Source: Chondrus crispus
Taxonomy: Eukaryota > Rhodophyta > Florideophyceae > Gigartinales > Gigartinaceae
Assembly (NCBI RefSeq): GCF_000350225.1
Contig: NW_005178895.1
Location: 62,001 to 126,000, forward strand
Direction of reading: 5' to 3'
Length of the DNA: 64,000 nucleotides
In this document: positions 26,214 through 36,159 of the stretch, in pieces
Layout: every line of letters starts with the position of its first letter
Position numbering within the stretch: position 1 is the stretch's first letter
Position numbers and translations under genes: made by a program
Notes under the pieces: generated by a model
Told to the model about the DNA's origin: nothing
What the model saw: only the letters and a program-made list of their open reading frames with translations
The model's database searches: none

Positions 26214-28706
26214 ATGTCTCAAACGAAGTTTGCTGTCACAGCCACTGTGTCCGCGTCGCAGAACAACACCCTTGTACTGATGCCCACCGCATCAGGCAAG
26301 TCTATGGCAGTCCTTCTACCTGCTTTCATGGAAAAGAATATCAAGTCCACTATCGTAGTCGTTCCCCTCAAGGCCCTTGTATCGGAGTACATGAGGCGCG
26401 CGACAAACTTCGCCCTACTCGCATCACATTGCGCGAATGGACAAGGATCACTGGAATTTGCCGACCTCTACATCTTCACGGCCGAACAGTTGTCGCGGCC
26501 GTCCTTCAAAGAGCTGGTTGTTCGACTTATGGATACTAACAGGCTCGCTCGAGTAGTCATTGATGAGGCTCATCTCACAGCCATGTGGCAACATTTACGC
26601 CCTGAATTGAAGTTTTTGCGTCGATCCCTTTCTATCGTCCCAAAGTCAGTCCCTCGTGTACTCCTCAGTGCCACCGTCCCACCCTGCGAGAGAAGAATCA
26701 TTCTAGAGCGCCACGGCATTAACACAGCCTTCCTTTTCTCAATGCTTTCTCAAAGAATGAATCTCGAGTTTGTTGTTCATACCTTCAGAGACGACTCTGA
26801 CCCGGGCCTAAACACTCGCACTCCTGAAGGCTCCTTTGCCACCGCTCAAGAAGTCATGAAGATGAATGCAGTAAGCTTTCTGCATCAGCACTTCCTCGAT
26901 TGCACCGACGCCCCAAAGCCGTTGCCCAAAATATATAGAATCATCGCTTTCGCCCTGACCCGCCAAGAAACAACTTCTCTCCACAAAGCCCTGACGGCCA
27001 CATATGCACAAGGAAGTGTTGCCCACTCCAATCAACGCATCGCAGTCGAGCCGCTCATATATCATGCTGGCCTCACTAAAGAAGCTCGCGAAAAGGCCCA
27101 CAACGACTGGACAGCAAACGAAGAGCTCTACGACATCATAACAACCAAGGACCTCGTACCTTCAACTCTGTTCCGTATTATGGTTTGTACGTCCGACTTC
27201 GGTACGGGAATAGATGTTCCAGATGTTCGAGCAACAGTTCATCTTGGCGCCGCAAGAAGCCTCGTCGAGTTTGCACAGGAGAGTGGCCGGTCTGGACGCG
27301 ACGGACACCACGCATTTGTCTTCGTCCTAAACTCAACCCAGTACAATAAGAGCTTCGAAACCTCCCTTCTCAAAAAGGGCAACATTGACGAAAATGATCT
27401 CGCAGTAACGAACCGAAACGAGATGATGAATTGGGTCCTCAGTACCACAGATTGCCGCAAAGATGCACTTTACACAGCCATGGATGGCCAAGTCTCTGGT
27501 GTCTATCGCTTCGACAAGCACGCAGTCTGGTGCGATGTTTGCAGATCTATGTTCCCCTCCCAGCCAACTAATGCACCGCACACCCCTCAGAGTTCACAAT
27601 TTCACACACCGGATACCTCTAGACCTTGGGATGCAAATTCGCAATCCCAGTCTCAGCAACATTCGCTTCCCACCACATCATCGCAATCGCAGTTGCCACC
27701 TCCACATCAAGATCAAAATCAAAACCATCTCCAGCCTCAACGGCAAAACCAAATCGGAGCCACCACATCCACGCAGCACAACTTCGATGAAATGCTTCTC
27801 TTGCTTGAGCAATCCGCTCCAACCAACCCCCCTCCAGCCCCTCCAGTTCGAAGAATCCTTAGCTTCTCCCCACAACAATCAAGTGAACGCTTGCTGCCTT
27901 CAGCATCACCTTCAATGCAGCAAGCACCATTTCCAGTCCGTCCACGGTCACTTCCGACGGCGTCACCATCTTTGAGGCAAGTCCTTTCGGGCAAACGGCC
28001 CGCATCACTTCTACCATCGGGAAGAAATTCATTCAAGAGCTTACGAACTTCTCCCAGTATGGCGGGCCAAACCCAACCTAATGTTCTCACAAACCCTTTC
28101 CCTTCTCCGTCACCTCCCCTATCGTTGCCATTTAGTCACTTCCAGGCAATTGACACCGAATCCACGGTTCATTTAGTAACTCAATTCCTCTTCCTAACCA
28201 AGAAGACGTGTCTCTTATGCCACGCTTCTCCCCGCCGTTCCGGTACGGAACATCCTCAGAATGACTGTCCATTCATGGAAAGAAGCTGCTATGCCTGTTT
28301 CTCTACGACCCATTTCGTCCCGTCTTGCCCCGTCCCAAGAAAAGTCCCTCTCAAGTGCTATGATTGCCGCCTCTCGCACTGCCTTGGCCAACCACTTCAC
28401 CCCACATTCGGCCAATACGGTCGTTGCGATCTACGTCCTATGATATCACTCGCCTGGAACCTTTGGCGAATGAAGTCTTTCCAGCAACAGATCGCCAAAA
28501 ACCTGTTCCCTTCCGAAATCCTTTGCCGCTTCAACTCCGTTCTCCGTGACCGCCCGGCCCGGGTCACTGCGAAGGACTTAGCCGTCATCTTCTCGGATGC
28601 ATCCATAGAGTCCGCTGACGAGAATAACAACGATATGCCTCTGACAATATGGCTCCCACTGGCTTGGGCCATACATCAAGGTCTTCTCCAACTGGACTGC
28701 CAGTAG
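26214..28706 (+). CDS. RecQ-like (telomere-linked type) DNA helicase
   Basis: An 830-codon superfamily 2 helicase. Seen: Walker A MPTASGKS (23-30), IDEAHL (116-121), LSATVP (151-156), and motif VI QESGRSGRDG (355-364). After residue 430 comes a Gln/Ser/Pro-rich linker with QNQ and SQSQ runs. From about 665 follows a Cys-rich module with several C-x2-C pairs (CLLCHASP, CYACFSTTHF, CYDCRLSHC), probably zinc-binding. The same frame stays open for at least 110 bases before the ATG and reads SALKKATRSKSAEF, the usual approach to a RecQ motif I, over the end of the recombinase frame. That favours a fused recombinase-helicase protein broken by one shift between about 26,000 and 26,130. RecQ enzymes unwind DNA ATP-dependently. 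Here it probably serves movement or copying of the element. Confidence 0.85.
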   Translation: MSQTKFAVTATVSASQNNTLVLMPTASGKSMAVLLPAFMEKNIKSTIVVVPLKALVSEYMRRATNFALLASHCANGQGSLEFADLYIFTAEQLSRPSFKELVVRLMDTNRLARVVIDEAHLTAMWQHLRPELKFLRRSLSIVPKSVPRVLLSATVPPCERRIILERHGINTAFLFSMLSQRMNLEFVVHTFRDDSDPGLNTRTPEGSFATAQEVMKMNAVSFLHQHFLDCTDAPKPLPKIYRIIAFALTRQETTSLHKALTATYAQGSVAHSNQRIAVEPLIYHAGLTKEAREKAHNDWTANEELYDIITTKDLVPSTLFRIMVCTSDFGTGIDVPDVRATVHLGAARSLVEFAQESGRSGRDGHHAFVFVLNSTQYNKSFETSLLKKGNIDENDLAVTNRNEMMNWVLSTTDCRKDALYTAMDGQVSGVYRFDKHAVWCDVCRSMFPSQPTNAPHTPQSSQFHTPDTSRPWDANSQSQSQQHSLPTTSSQSQLPPPHQDQNQNHLQPQRQNQIGATTSTQHNFDEMLLLLEQSAPTNPPPAPPVRRILSFSPQQSSERLLPSASPSMQQAPFPVRPRSLPTASPSLRQVLSGKRPASLLPSGRNSFKSLRTSPSMAGQTQPNVLTNPFPSPSPPLSLPFSHFQAIDTESTVHLVTQFLFLTKKTCLLCHASPRRSGTEHPQNDCPFMERSCYACFSTTHFVPSCPVPRKVPLKCYDCRLSHCLGQPLHPTFGQYGRCDLRPMISLAWNLWRMKSFQQQIAKNLFPSEILCRFNSVLRDRPARVTAKDLAVIFSDASIESADENNNDMPLTIWLPLAWAIHQGLLQLDCQ

Positions 28707-29065
28707 TTTTCGATATCCACATACTGCAGTATTAGGACCACATTTTCAATAAACTCTCAACGATAGAAAGCTTCAATCTTCTCGAAAACGGAACCATTCA
28801 CATGTCACAGCGATCCTCACATTTCCATGTGCCCGTGCGATCACTACACGCCGTTTTTGTTGAATCATTCATTTATACATCTTCTACGTCGCGCCATATC
28901 CAACTGCTATGCTCACCAATTGTGCTGTTTTGCTGTTTCTCCACTACACAAACAACCCCACAAAATTTACACTTGTGCTTTCGTAACGGCCATCTACTAC
29001 AGAAGTAGCTGAAACAGAAAAGAAACATGCAAACGCACCGTTCAGGCCCCTTTCAGGACGCGTCT
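28707..29065. other. 3' flank of the helicase gene
   Basis: AATAAA occurs near 28,748, a possible poly(A) signal. No gene seen. The right end of the recombinase element probably lies in or near this stretch, but no end repeat was identified. Confidence 0.4.
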
Positions 29066-29560
29066 TGCGAGTAGCCCTCTCCAAAGTATCATTCTCCCAC
29101 CCTTCCAAAACGCATCGTTCTCGCGCCCCTCCAGAACGCATCATGGGCGCACCCCTCTCGAACGTATCATTCTTGCACCCCTTTAGAACGCATCGTGGGT
29201 GCACCCGTCCCGAACGTATCATTCTCGCACCCTTCCAAAATGCATTGTTCTCGCGCCCCTCCAGACCGCATCATGGGCGCACCCCTCCCGAACGCATCAA
29301 TCTCGCACCCCCTTAGAACGCGTCGTGGGCGCACCCCTCTCGAACGTATCATTCTGGCATCCCTCTAAAATGAATGATGAGCGCACCACTATAGAACACA
29401 TCACGAGCGCACCCCTCTCCAACGTAGCATTCTGGCACCCCTTCCAACGCATCATTCTCGCACCCCCGCAGCTCGCATCCTAGACGCACCTCTCCAGAAC
29501 GCATCGCGCGCGCATCCCTCCCCAACGCATCTCTGACACAACTGTCCAAAATGCGTCGTT
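29066..29560. repeat. Minisatellite, about 29-30 bp unit, ~17 units
   Basis: Units read roughly GCACCCCTC, then 4-6 variable bases, AACGCATC and 5-7 bases. Alternating variants exist (CATTCTCG and ATGGGCG types), giving an apparent 60-bp higher-order period. The repeat makes long but meaningless frames on both strands. Confidence 0.85.
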
Positions 29561-29749
29561 GAGGCAACGATCATCGAAACCTGCATACGGCGCTTTTCAA
29601 TTTCGCGCAGTAAATACCTAAGAAAGCTTTGATGTTCAGGACATAAATTACGCCGCTTTATTGTGTAATTCGTACATGCGCATTGGGACACTGTTAGTGC
29701 AGTATAAGGCCCTGCCACTAAATCTGCCTGCTGTAATTGCCACCCCAGC

Positions 29750-30152
29750 ACGATACGTTTTGAGCATCTGACAATCTTGGCAGACGAGGGACATGGTACG
29801 TGATAAAATATGAAGTTAATAATATTGCTCATGCGCCTCTAATCGCACACGGCTAAAACTAGATTTTGCGCACTGACATTTTATTGGCTGTGCGCCGCTG
29901 TCGGTAAACTTTTAGTCAGAAATTGCCAACAGCAATGTTGCAAATACAGCGCGTATGATGGTGCCGCCGTGTAAATCGGCCTAAAACGTATCGTCCCACC
30001 AGAAAACTGTCGCCGTTAAAACCGCCCGGCACGATAAGTTTTGGGCCATATACCGTAGGCAGTACCAAAATCGCACATACGTCGAATCAGGCCTGGACGA
30101 TACGTTTTTTGTCATTACGTATCGATCTTGACATGTGCCCAAAACGTATCGT
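29750..30152. repeat. Five copies of a 12-bp motif in both orientations
   Basis: ACGATACGTTTT is at 29750-29761 (minus form) and 30097-30108. AAAACGTATCGT is at 29983-29994 and 30141-30152. A variant, ACGATAAGTTTT, is at 30031-30042. The last copy lies just where Gypsy II homology stops. The set looks like nested ends of a small DNA transposon that truncated Gypsy II. Confidence 0.75.
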
Positions 30153-30164
30153 CCCGCGGGAACT

Positions 30165-31300
30165 GACGCCGGAACTAAACATAGGACGCGGTCCCTTAAC
30201 GATTGTGGTATCACCACTTGCACAAACTCGGCCGCCGTACGGCATAGAGTTCCTTCGAATTCCACTGCCTTCGTTGTGAACGTCCTCGCTTTTCCAGCGT
30301 TCATCTCCTCCTTAATTCGACTGCAGAAAGGGTCGACGGCCTGCTCGCAAATAAGCTCCTCCGGAGCGACAGCTTGGAAGTGATCGACGCGATCAGAGGC
30401 GGCCTCCCTCAAGAGCGAGGATGTTGTCCAGCCTTTCAAAATCTTCCTCATCGTCTTCTGTAGCGTCGGCCGGTTCGGCCATGAAACATGGGATTTCATC
30501 GTCGATTTCGTCGACGGTTTCTCCTTGCGTTAACAGCCTTGACAAGGCGTCAGCCTGGCTGTTTGCCTTTCCTTTCTTGTACTTGATTTCGAAGTCGAAT
30601 TCCGAGAGGCGTAGCTTCCATCGGATTAATCTCCCACTTGGGTCCGTCACGTTCATCAACCACCTGAACGAGGCATGGTCGGTATGCACAATAAAGTGCT
30701 CGCCATATAGATATGCTCTTAGGGTTTGGACGGCCCAAATAACCGCTAAAAATTCCTTCTCTGATACAGAAGAATTCCTCTCGGCTGCAGCCAACGTTCT
30801 GGAAAAGAACCCGATGGGTTTTCGTTGTGCATCCGAATACGTTTGAAATAATGCAGCTCCGATTTGATAATCACTTGTGTCGGTATCCACTGAATATGGA
30901 AGGTCCTTCTTTGGCAGCGCCAGCACCGGTGGTGCCAAGATGGCCTCCTTGAGCTTATGAAAAGCTTTCTTGCACGGTTCGCCGAATCCTTCCAACTGGA
31001 CTGGTTGTCCTTCTTCAATAGTTGATTGAGCGGATGCGCGATTTTCGCGTAATGTGGGACAAACCGACGGTACACATTACAAATTCCCAAAAAGCTTCTG
31101 AGCTGGGTCTGCGTTTGAGGGTACCTCACTTGTTCCAACGACGCAATGCGAGCGGCATCGACCTCCAACGTACCTGGCAGAACGACATGGCCCAGGTACT
31201 TGATCTTTTCGACGAAAAATTCACACTTGCGAAGCTTGAGCTTCACTCCTGCCTTCTCCAATACAGACAGTATTTCATCAACATGAACAATATGTTATTC
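30165..31300 (-). pseudogene. RT thumb, RNase H and start of integrase, Gypsy II
   Basis: KLKLRKCEFFVEKIKYLGHVV is the thumb after the RT palm. Two stops (TGA, TAA) separate it from the palm. Near 31,000 a shift leads to RNase H: YSVDTDTSDYQIGAALFQ, then KEFLAVIWAVQTLRAYLYG, then FIVHTDHASFRWL, ending KANSQADALSR. A second shift near 30,420 leads to the integrase approach (VVIPQSLRDRVLCL). Homology ends before the integrase zinc finger is complete. Confidence 0.8.
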
Positions 31301-31939
31301 TCATGACTTACTGAAAATGATTATGTCATCGAAATATACCAAACACGACTTCCATCGGAACAGAGAGAGCAGGATATCCATAGCTCCCTGAAACGTCGTC
31401 GGCGCGTTGGTAAGCCCTAAGGGCATTCTTGAGAATATGTAGAGACCTGAGTGACATGAAAAAGCTGTCTTGTCGCGGTCCGCTTCCGGAATAGGCATCG
31501 GCCAATACCCCGAAATCGCGTCCAACGCGGAGAAACCCTTGGTGTCACCAAGCCAGTCCAGACACTCGTCCATGCGCGGCAAAGGGTACGTGTCCTTCAC
31601 CGTCACCGCGTTTAACCTGCGGTAGTCTACGCAAAAGCGCATTGAACCGTCCGGCTTGGGCACTAATAAGACAGGCGACGCCCAATCTGACTGCGACGGT
31701 TCGATGACTCCTGCTTCAAACATCTTCTGTAATTCTGCGTCCTCGACCTCCCGAGCCTTTGGACCGGCTCGGTAGGGAGCTTGTGCGATGGGCCTGGTCG
31801 CCGGAACCAGCCCGATCCGGTGGACCGTGGTATTAATTTCACCAAGGGTCCCATCCCACATCTTAGAGTATTTCTTCAACATCCGTCGGAACCGCTCGCG
31901 CAGCCGTTCCGGCACGTGGCTCAGGTCGAGGTCCTCCAC
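31301..31939 (-). CDS. Reverse transcriptase palm, Gypsy II
   Basis: 212 codons. Seen: VIEPSQSDWASPVLLVPKPD, MRFCVDYRRLNAVT, FSALDAISGYWPMPI, FSRMPLGLTNAPTTFQ, and the catalytic LVYFDDIIIFSKS. Both Asp of YFDD and the earlier Asp (LDAI) are present. The frame ends at TGA just after SKS; reading on in frame reaches the thumb. Confidence 0.85.
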   Translation of the reverse strand: MEDLDLSHVPERLRERFRRMLKKYSKMWDGTLGEINTTVHRIGLVPATRPIAQAPYRAGPKAREVEDAELQKMFEAGVIEPSQSDWASPVLLVPKPDGSMRFCVDYRRLNAVTVKDTYPLPRMDECLDWLGDTKGFSALDAISGYWPMPIPEADRDKTAFSCHSGLYIFSRMPLGLTNAPTTFQGAMDILLSLFRWKSCLVYFDDIIIFSKS

Positions 31940-31966
31940 GTTCGGCGGTGGGGGCTCAATCCGCTG

Positions 31967-32797
31967 CTACGGTTTCGACGATGCTGTCGCAGAGAGTCCA
32001 CTCGATCGTTCTTCTGGCTGGTCCTCGTGCCGTTGATCCGACGGTTTGCATCTTTTCTCGCCCGTAGGCGTCTTGGTGGAATTAGGAAAAATTTCCTTCC
32101 TCCTTTTTGGAATTCCGAGAACTTCACCGATGGTGGTTTTGCTCTCAAGCACGTCCCTCGGGTGCGGTAATAATTCTGCCACTACTTGGCCTTTTTGCAC
32201 CCTGACAGGGTACGTCCTAAAATTCGCAACGAGTAAACGAAATGGCCTGTCAGGCTCAACCTGAACGACACCATTCGTGCACGTCAACCCGTGCCTTTCG
32301 TACAACGACGAGTACGGCTGAACCACAACGAAGCCCGCCCTCTTCGAGGTGCATTCCACGACGCGTTGCGTCCCTGGCTCGATAGTCGTGGCTCTTGCCA
32401 CTTTTACCTTAGGGGAAATTCGCTCCCCCTTTCCATCATTCTCGTCTTCTCCCGGGACGAGATTCTTCTTCCCTTTTCTCGGCGAGAACCGCCTAACTAT
32501 CGGAACCTCCGAGAAATCCGCCACCTCAACCGTTTTCTTCCTTAGATAAATTGTTTCCACGAACCGGTCACAGTAGTCCGCGCCTAGAATTAGCGGGACT
32601 GCGAGTTTTTCACGTACAATAAACTCGGCTGCGGCCACGAAACGTCCAAGCCTCACAGGCATTTTAATTGTGCCGAGGGTTTGAAGTGGCCGGTTGTTTG
32701 CATCGCCGACGTTCTGGGTCGGTCCGAAGGACACTAGAGATTCCATTCCAGCCGGGAGTTCCGATTTTCGCACAAGGTTTGGTCCCGCGCCGGTGTC
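31967..32797 (-). CDS. Aspartic protease and linker, Gypsy II
   Basis: The active site DTGAGPNLV follows directly after a TAA at 32798-32800. The upstream frame (to 33124) is in phase, so one nonsense codon sits immediately before the catalytic Asp. AVPLILGADYCDRF is the typical second half of the protease fold. The remaining part is a basic linker leading towards the reverse transcriptase. Confidence 0.75.
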   Translation of the reverse strand, partial: DTGAGPNLVRKSELPAGMESLVSFGPTQNVGDANNRPLQTLGTIKMPVRLGRFVAAAEFIVREKLAVPLILGADYCDRFVETIYLRKKTVEVADFSEVPIVRRFSPRKGKKNLVPGEDENDGKGERISPKVKVARATTIEPGTQRVVECTSKRAGFVVVQPYSSLYERHGLTCTNGVVQVEPDRPFRLLVANFRTYPVRVQKGQVVAELLPHPRDVLESKTTIGEVLGIPKRRKEIFPNSTKTPTGEKRCKPSDQRHEDQPEERSSGLSATASSKP

Positions 32798-32800
32798 TTA

Positions 32801-33586
32801 TACAGACAACACCCGGCTCATCAATCCAACCGTTGGTCCAATGTCCGCGTAAACGTTGTAATTTTTTCGCGCAAGAACCAAGATCTTCTCGGGACTCTCC
32901 CTTCGCTTAACCCTGTACCAGGGTCTCCGAATTTCTTCCAGCGGACGATCCTTGACTCGACGCAAGATTTTCTTGACTTGAGTCGGCCCCTTCGGCTTAT
33001 CCACCCAGCCGACAACCTCCTCAGCGAGGCCTGATTTTTCCCTTAGAGACGAGGAACGGGGCTGAGCCCCGGGCACAGTACGTCGACCCTGTGCCTCTCG
33101 CGACTCAGGCGAGATTCTCCTCACTAGCTTTCCTGCTGCTGTGGGTTTTTCTTATCCCCCAACCAGGGCCCCGCGGCTGGCCCTCTTGACGGTCGGTTCG
33201 GCCCGTTCGCGGAGGCACTCGGTGTGCTCGCCGTCTGAGACTCGAACCAATTATTGACCCTCAAATAGTTGGTCGATGGAATCCCCAATCTCTCCATCGG
33301 AGACAACGCCTCGTTGTTCCCCAGAACCTTGTGCATTTCCGGAAGGGAAAGTATGCACTTGGGCGCGGCGAGCCCCTTTTCGGAGCAATGAAATCATATG
33401 AGCCCATGCTTCTTGACGGGGTACTGCGGTCTCGGCCTTCCGTTGACCTGCGGCCTTCCTGTCCAGCCTGGACGTCGGAACTGAGTACCCCTGTCCTCCA
33501 TCGGGGGGCGCGGCGTCGGCGTGTGGCCGCGCCCTTGGAACGCTAACACCGGATTCGCGGTGTCGTTGTACGACTCCGTCGCGCAC
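32801..33586 (-). pseudogene. Nucleocapsid region of Gypsy II
   Basis: Overlapping frames give Pro/Arg/Ser-rich sequence. In one frame a zinc knuckle is readable as FHCSEKGLAAPKC with a TGA where its first Cys should stand and Leu in place of the His. So this knuckle could not bind zinc. It leads into LGIPSTNYLRVNNWF and on to the protease. Confidence 0.55.
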
Positions 33587-33731
33587 GTGGGCGTCTGTAG
33601 AGTGGACGTCCCACTCCCTCCGTATCCTCCGTATCCGTAGCCCTCCGATGGCTCATAAAAGTCACCTCCGGCGACAAAAGCTCGGTCAAAATAATTTTCG
33701 TTGCTCCTTTGCGCACTGCGTCCCTCCGAGC

Positions 33732-34331
33732 TGTAGTATAACCCCTTGGGACTAGATTTAGATTAGATCAGCTACTGTAGAGCCCGAGCTCTACAGTACG
33801 ACGCGCACGGGCGCGCGCGCTGTCAGTACCGAATGCTGACAGCCTTACAGTACGCACGACCAGCACCCACTACTGTAGCGACCACATTAGCACTACAGTC
33901 GAGTACGTACTGTACTGTAGTATGATAGGACTTAATTGTACATTAAATAGGCGAGCGGACCGACGGCGGACGGGGGAGGACAAGCACGAGCTTGTCCGGG
34001 ACCCACGCCTCTGGTCAAGCTCGCCCTGCTTATTCTAGAACGGGTTCCCACTAGCCCGTATCTAGTTAGGAGCCGAGCGGGCAGGGGACGTGCGAGCACG
34101 CGAGCGAGCCTAGATCCGCCTCCGCCCGTCAGCGCTGGTACGTCACCCAGCGCTGCGCTGGGGCGTCGAGGCGTAGATCGGCCTGCGCGTGCGCGCGTCC
34201 CCTACCGTACCCGCTCTACCACTGCTACCCGGGCTCGCCCGGTTCCGTTAGCTGGGGTTGCTTCCCTTCTCCGATCAGAGTCTAGCAGGACTGTGCATAC
34301 ACCCCCTCGACGTTGGGGTGTTTATGCTACA
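33732..34331. mobile_element. Solo LTR, 600 bp, with 5-bp target duplication
   Basis: It starts TGTAGTATAAC and ends TTTATGCTACA, imperfect inverted ends. CGAGC flanks it on both sides (33727-33731 and 34332-34336), the five-base duplication made by LTR-element integrases. It interrupts gag of Gypsy II. Part of it (about 34,030-34,160) matches the reverse of 63,040-63,150. Confidence 0.92.
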
Positions 34332-34336
34332 CGAGC

Positions 34337-35377
34337 CTGAAATTGAATCTGCCAGATGGACCTGCGGCGCGACTTTTCCCAATCGGGTGAGGTGCCTTCG
34401 GCTTGCTCCCCACCCTCAGCGTTGCTGGTGCTTGGATCGTGACCTTTTTGGTCTTCCTCTCCTTGGCGCGGCTCGCCGAGCCATGCGCCTTAGCGTAATT
34501 TACTAGCCTTAGAAACGAAATGTCCCGATTATCTTGACGATACTGAGACACCATGGGCTTGATGCCCGCATCTAGCCCCTCGATGAACATAGTAATCTGC
34601 TCTTCCATGGAATAGACATTTCCACATCTATTATTCGCGTCTGTCGGACGGATGTAGAATTCCATCTCGTCTTCAGACGGTCTCTGCTGAACTTATCGCA
34701 ACGCGAGAACGGCTTGGCGGATCGCCTCATCGGTGGCGAAACTTCTCAATAACCACTGTACGGCCTCCGGCCGGACTGACACCTTCCCATGATGAGACCC
34801 GGCCGTCTGTGACACAGAAGTGTACTGTCTCAAGGCGATGCCTCCAAGGAAGTCGGGCAGCAAGCGAATTGCTTGCCCCTCATTCATTTCCTGAGTATAA
34901 AATTCCTGAACCAACTTGGCCAAAAAAATCCAACACAAGGACCCCGTCTTCTCCAGAAAACGTGTTATCCCTCTTCACCTTCGGTGGTATGTCTCTTCTA
35001 ATTTTTCGCACGGCGGTCCGCCGAGAACTTGACAAATATGTCTGTGGGTTTCTCAGACGGTACTTCCGGTACGATCACAACTTCTTGAAGAGGTAGTTGG
35101 TCCGATTCAGCTCCTCCAACTCCTCCCAACGCGGCCCGCGTCGCGTTGCGACATCCTCTTGCTCAGCGTCCTTGTCCCTCCGCGAGGCGGACGAAGTGAT
35201 CCCGCCCCGTCTGGAGGTAATCTTCTTGCCCTGCGAAATTCCGTTTCCTTCCTCCGAACGATGTTCGGAATTACTGGCATGGTTCGACGAACCGCCGTCA
35301 CCATCTTCGGAAAGACCATTCGACTCGGTCATTGAGTCTTGGTCCTCCGGCTCTTCACTACAGTGATTCTTGCTCAT
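34337..35377 (-). pseudogene. Gag capsid region, Gypsy II
   Basis: Pieces in different frames: an acidic N-part (SEEPEDQDSMTESNGLSEDG) and WEELEELNRTNYLF near 35,090, a capsid-like part (AKLVQEFYTQEMNEGQAIRL), then QITMFIEGLDAGIKPMVSQY and KAHGSASRAKERK. The fragments follow the usual Gag capsid order. At least two frame breaks occur. Confidence 0.6.
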
Positions 35378-35482
35378 GCGTCGCAGATTCTTCTTCGAAG
35401 TCTTCGACTTGAAACCCCGCTGTACAGCGGCCTTGTCCTTCTTCGATCGACGGTCGCCTTCTCGACCCGTAGGGAGCGGCTC

Positions 35483-35995
35483 TTACCCGGCGGCCTGTTC
35501 AAGGTCCTTGAGGCGATGAGCGGCGCGGTCAAACCTGTCGTCGATACTGGCTCTAAATTTTCGCAAGGACTCCAAAGCTTGATTCGCGTCGCGCCTTGCG
35601 TCCTTGACTGAAAGCTTCAACGAAGCTAGGGCCACCGGCTCCGGACCGTCGGTCGCATCACCTCGGTCCTTCTCGACGAGATCCACTCGAGCCGATAGCT
35701 CTCCTAAAACGGTGTGGAACTCGGATGCTTGCAACTCCAGTTGCTTCCGGACGAGGGCTAATTCAGCCTCGAGAGTTTTCGTCATCTCTTGGCAAATTTC
35801 CTCGCCCATCTTCTCGAACCTGTAGGATAGGTTATCCTTGTCGGCTTCAATCTCCGTCGGGGATTCCTGACCTTCGGGATCCGTGGCCGTATTGGCCTGG
35901 CTTCGGGTGCGAGGACCTCGCGGGATCCTCGACGACCTTGCCGATCCGATTCTGCTCGCCCCGGGACCGACGTCCCCGGGGGCGCTTGTCGACAT
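35483..35995 (-). CDS. Gag N-terminal coiled-coil protein, Gypsy II
   Basis: An ATG at 35995 begins MSTSAPGDVGPG. The frame has a Pro/Ser/Arg-rich start, then long helices (MTKTLEAELALVRKQLELQA, LSARVDLVEKDRG, SIDDRFDRAAHRLKDLE), a probable coiled coil for Gag assembly. It ends before the acidic part of Gag. Confidence 0.6.
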   Translation of the reverse strand: MSTSAPGDVGPGASRIGSARSSRIPRGPRTRSQANTATDPEGQESPTEIEADKDNLSYRFEKMGEEICQEMTKTLEAELALVRKQLELQASEFHTVLGELSARVDLVEKDRGDATDGPEPVALASLKLSVKDARRDANQALESLRKFRASIDDRFDRAAHRLKDLEQAAG

Positions 35996-36159
35996 GGTTC
36001 GTTTCCAAAAACGAACGTAACTTAACACAAAAGAATAGAAAATGCTACAGCACCTAAATAAACTTACGTCGCAGAGACAACTCCTATAGTCCGTTTCAGC
36101 TTACGCAGTTTCTAGGTCGGGGTCTCCTGTACCCTAATTCTAGGTCGAGAGACCACTTT

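Noticed and set aside
29066..29560. CRISPR-like regular repeats
   Set aside because: Units are contiguous and diverged with no unique spacers of constant size. It is a minisatellite.
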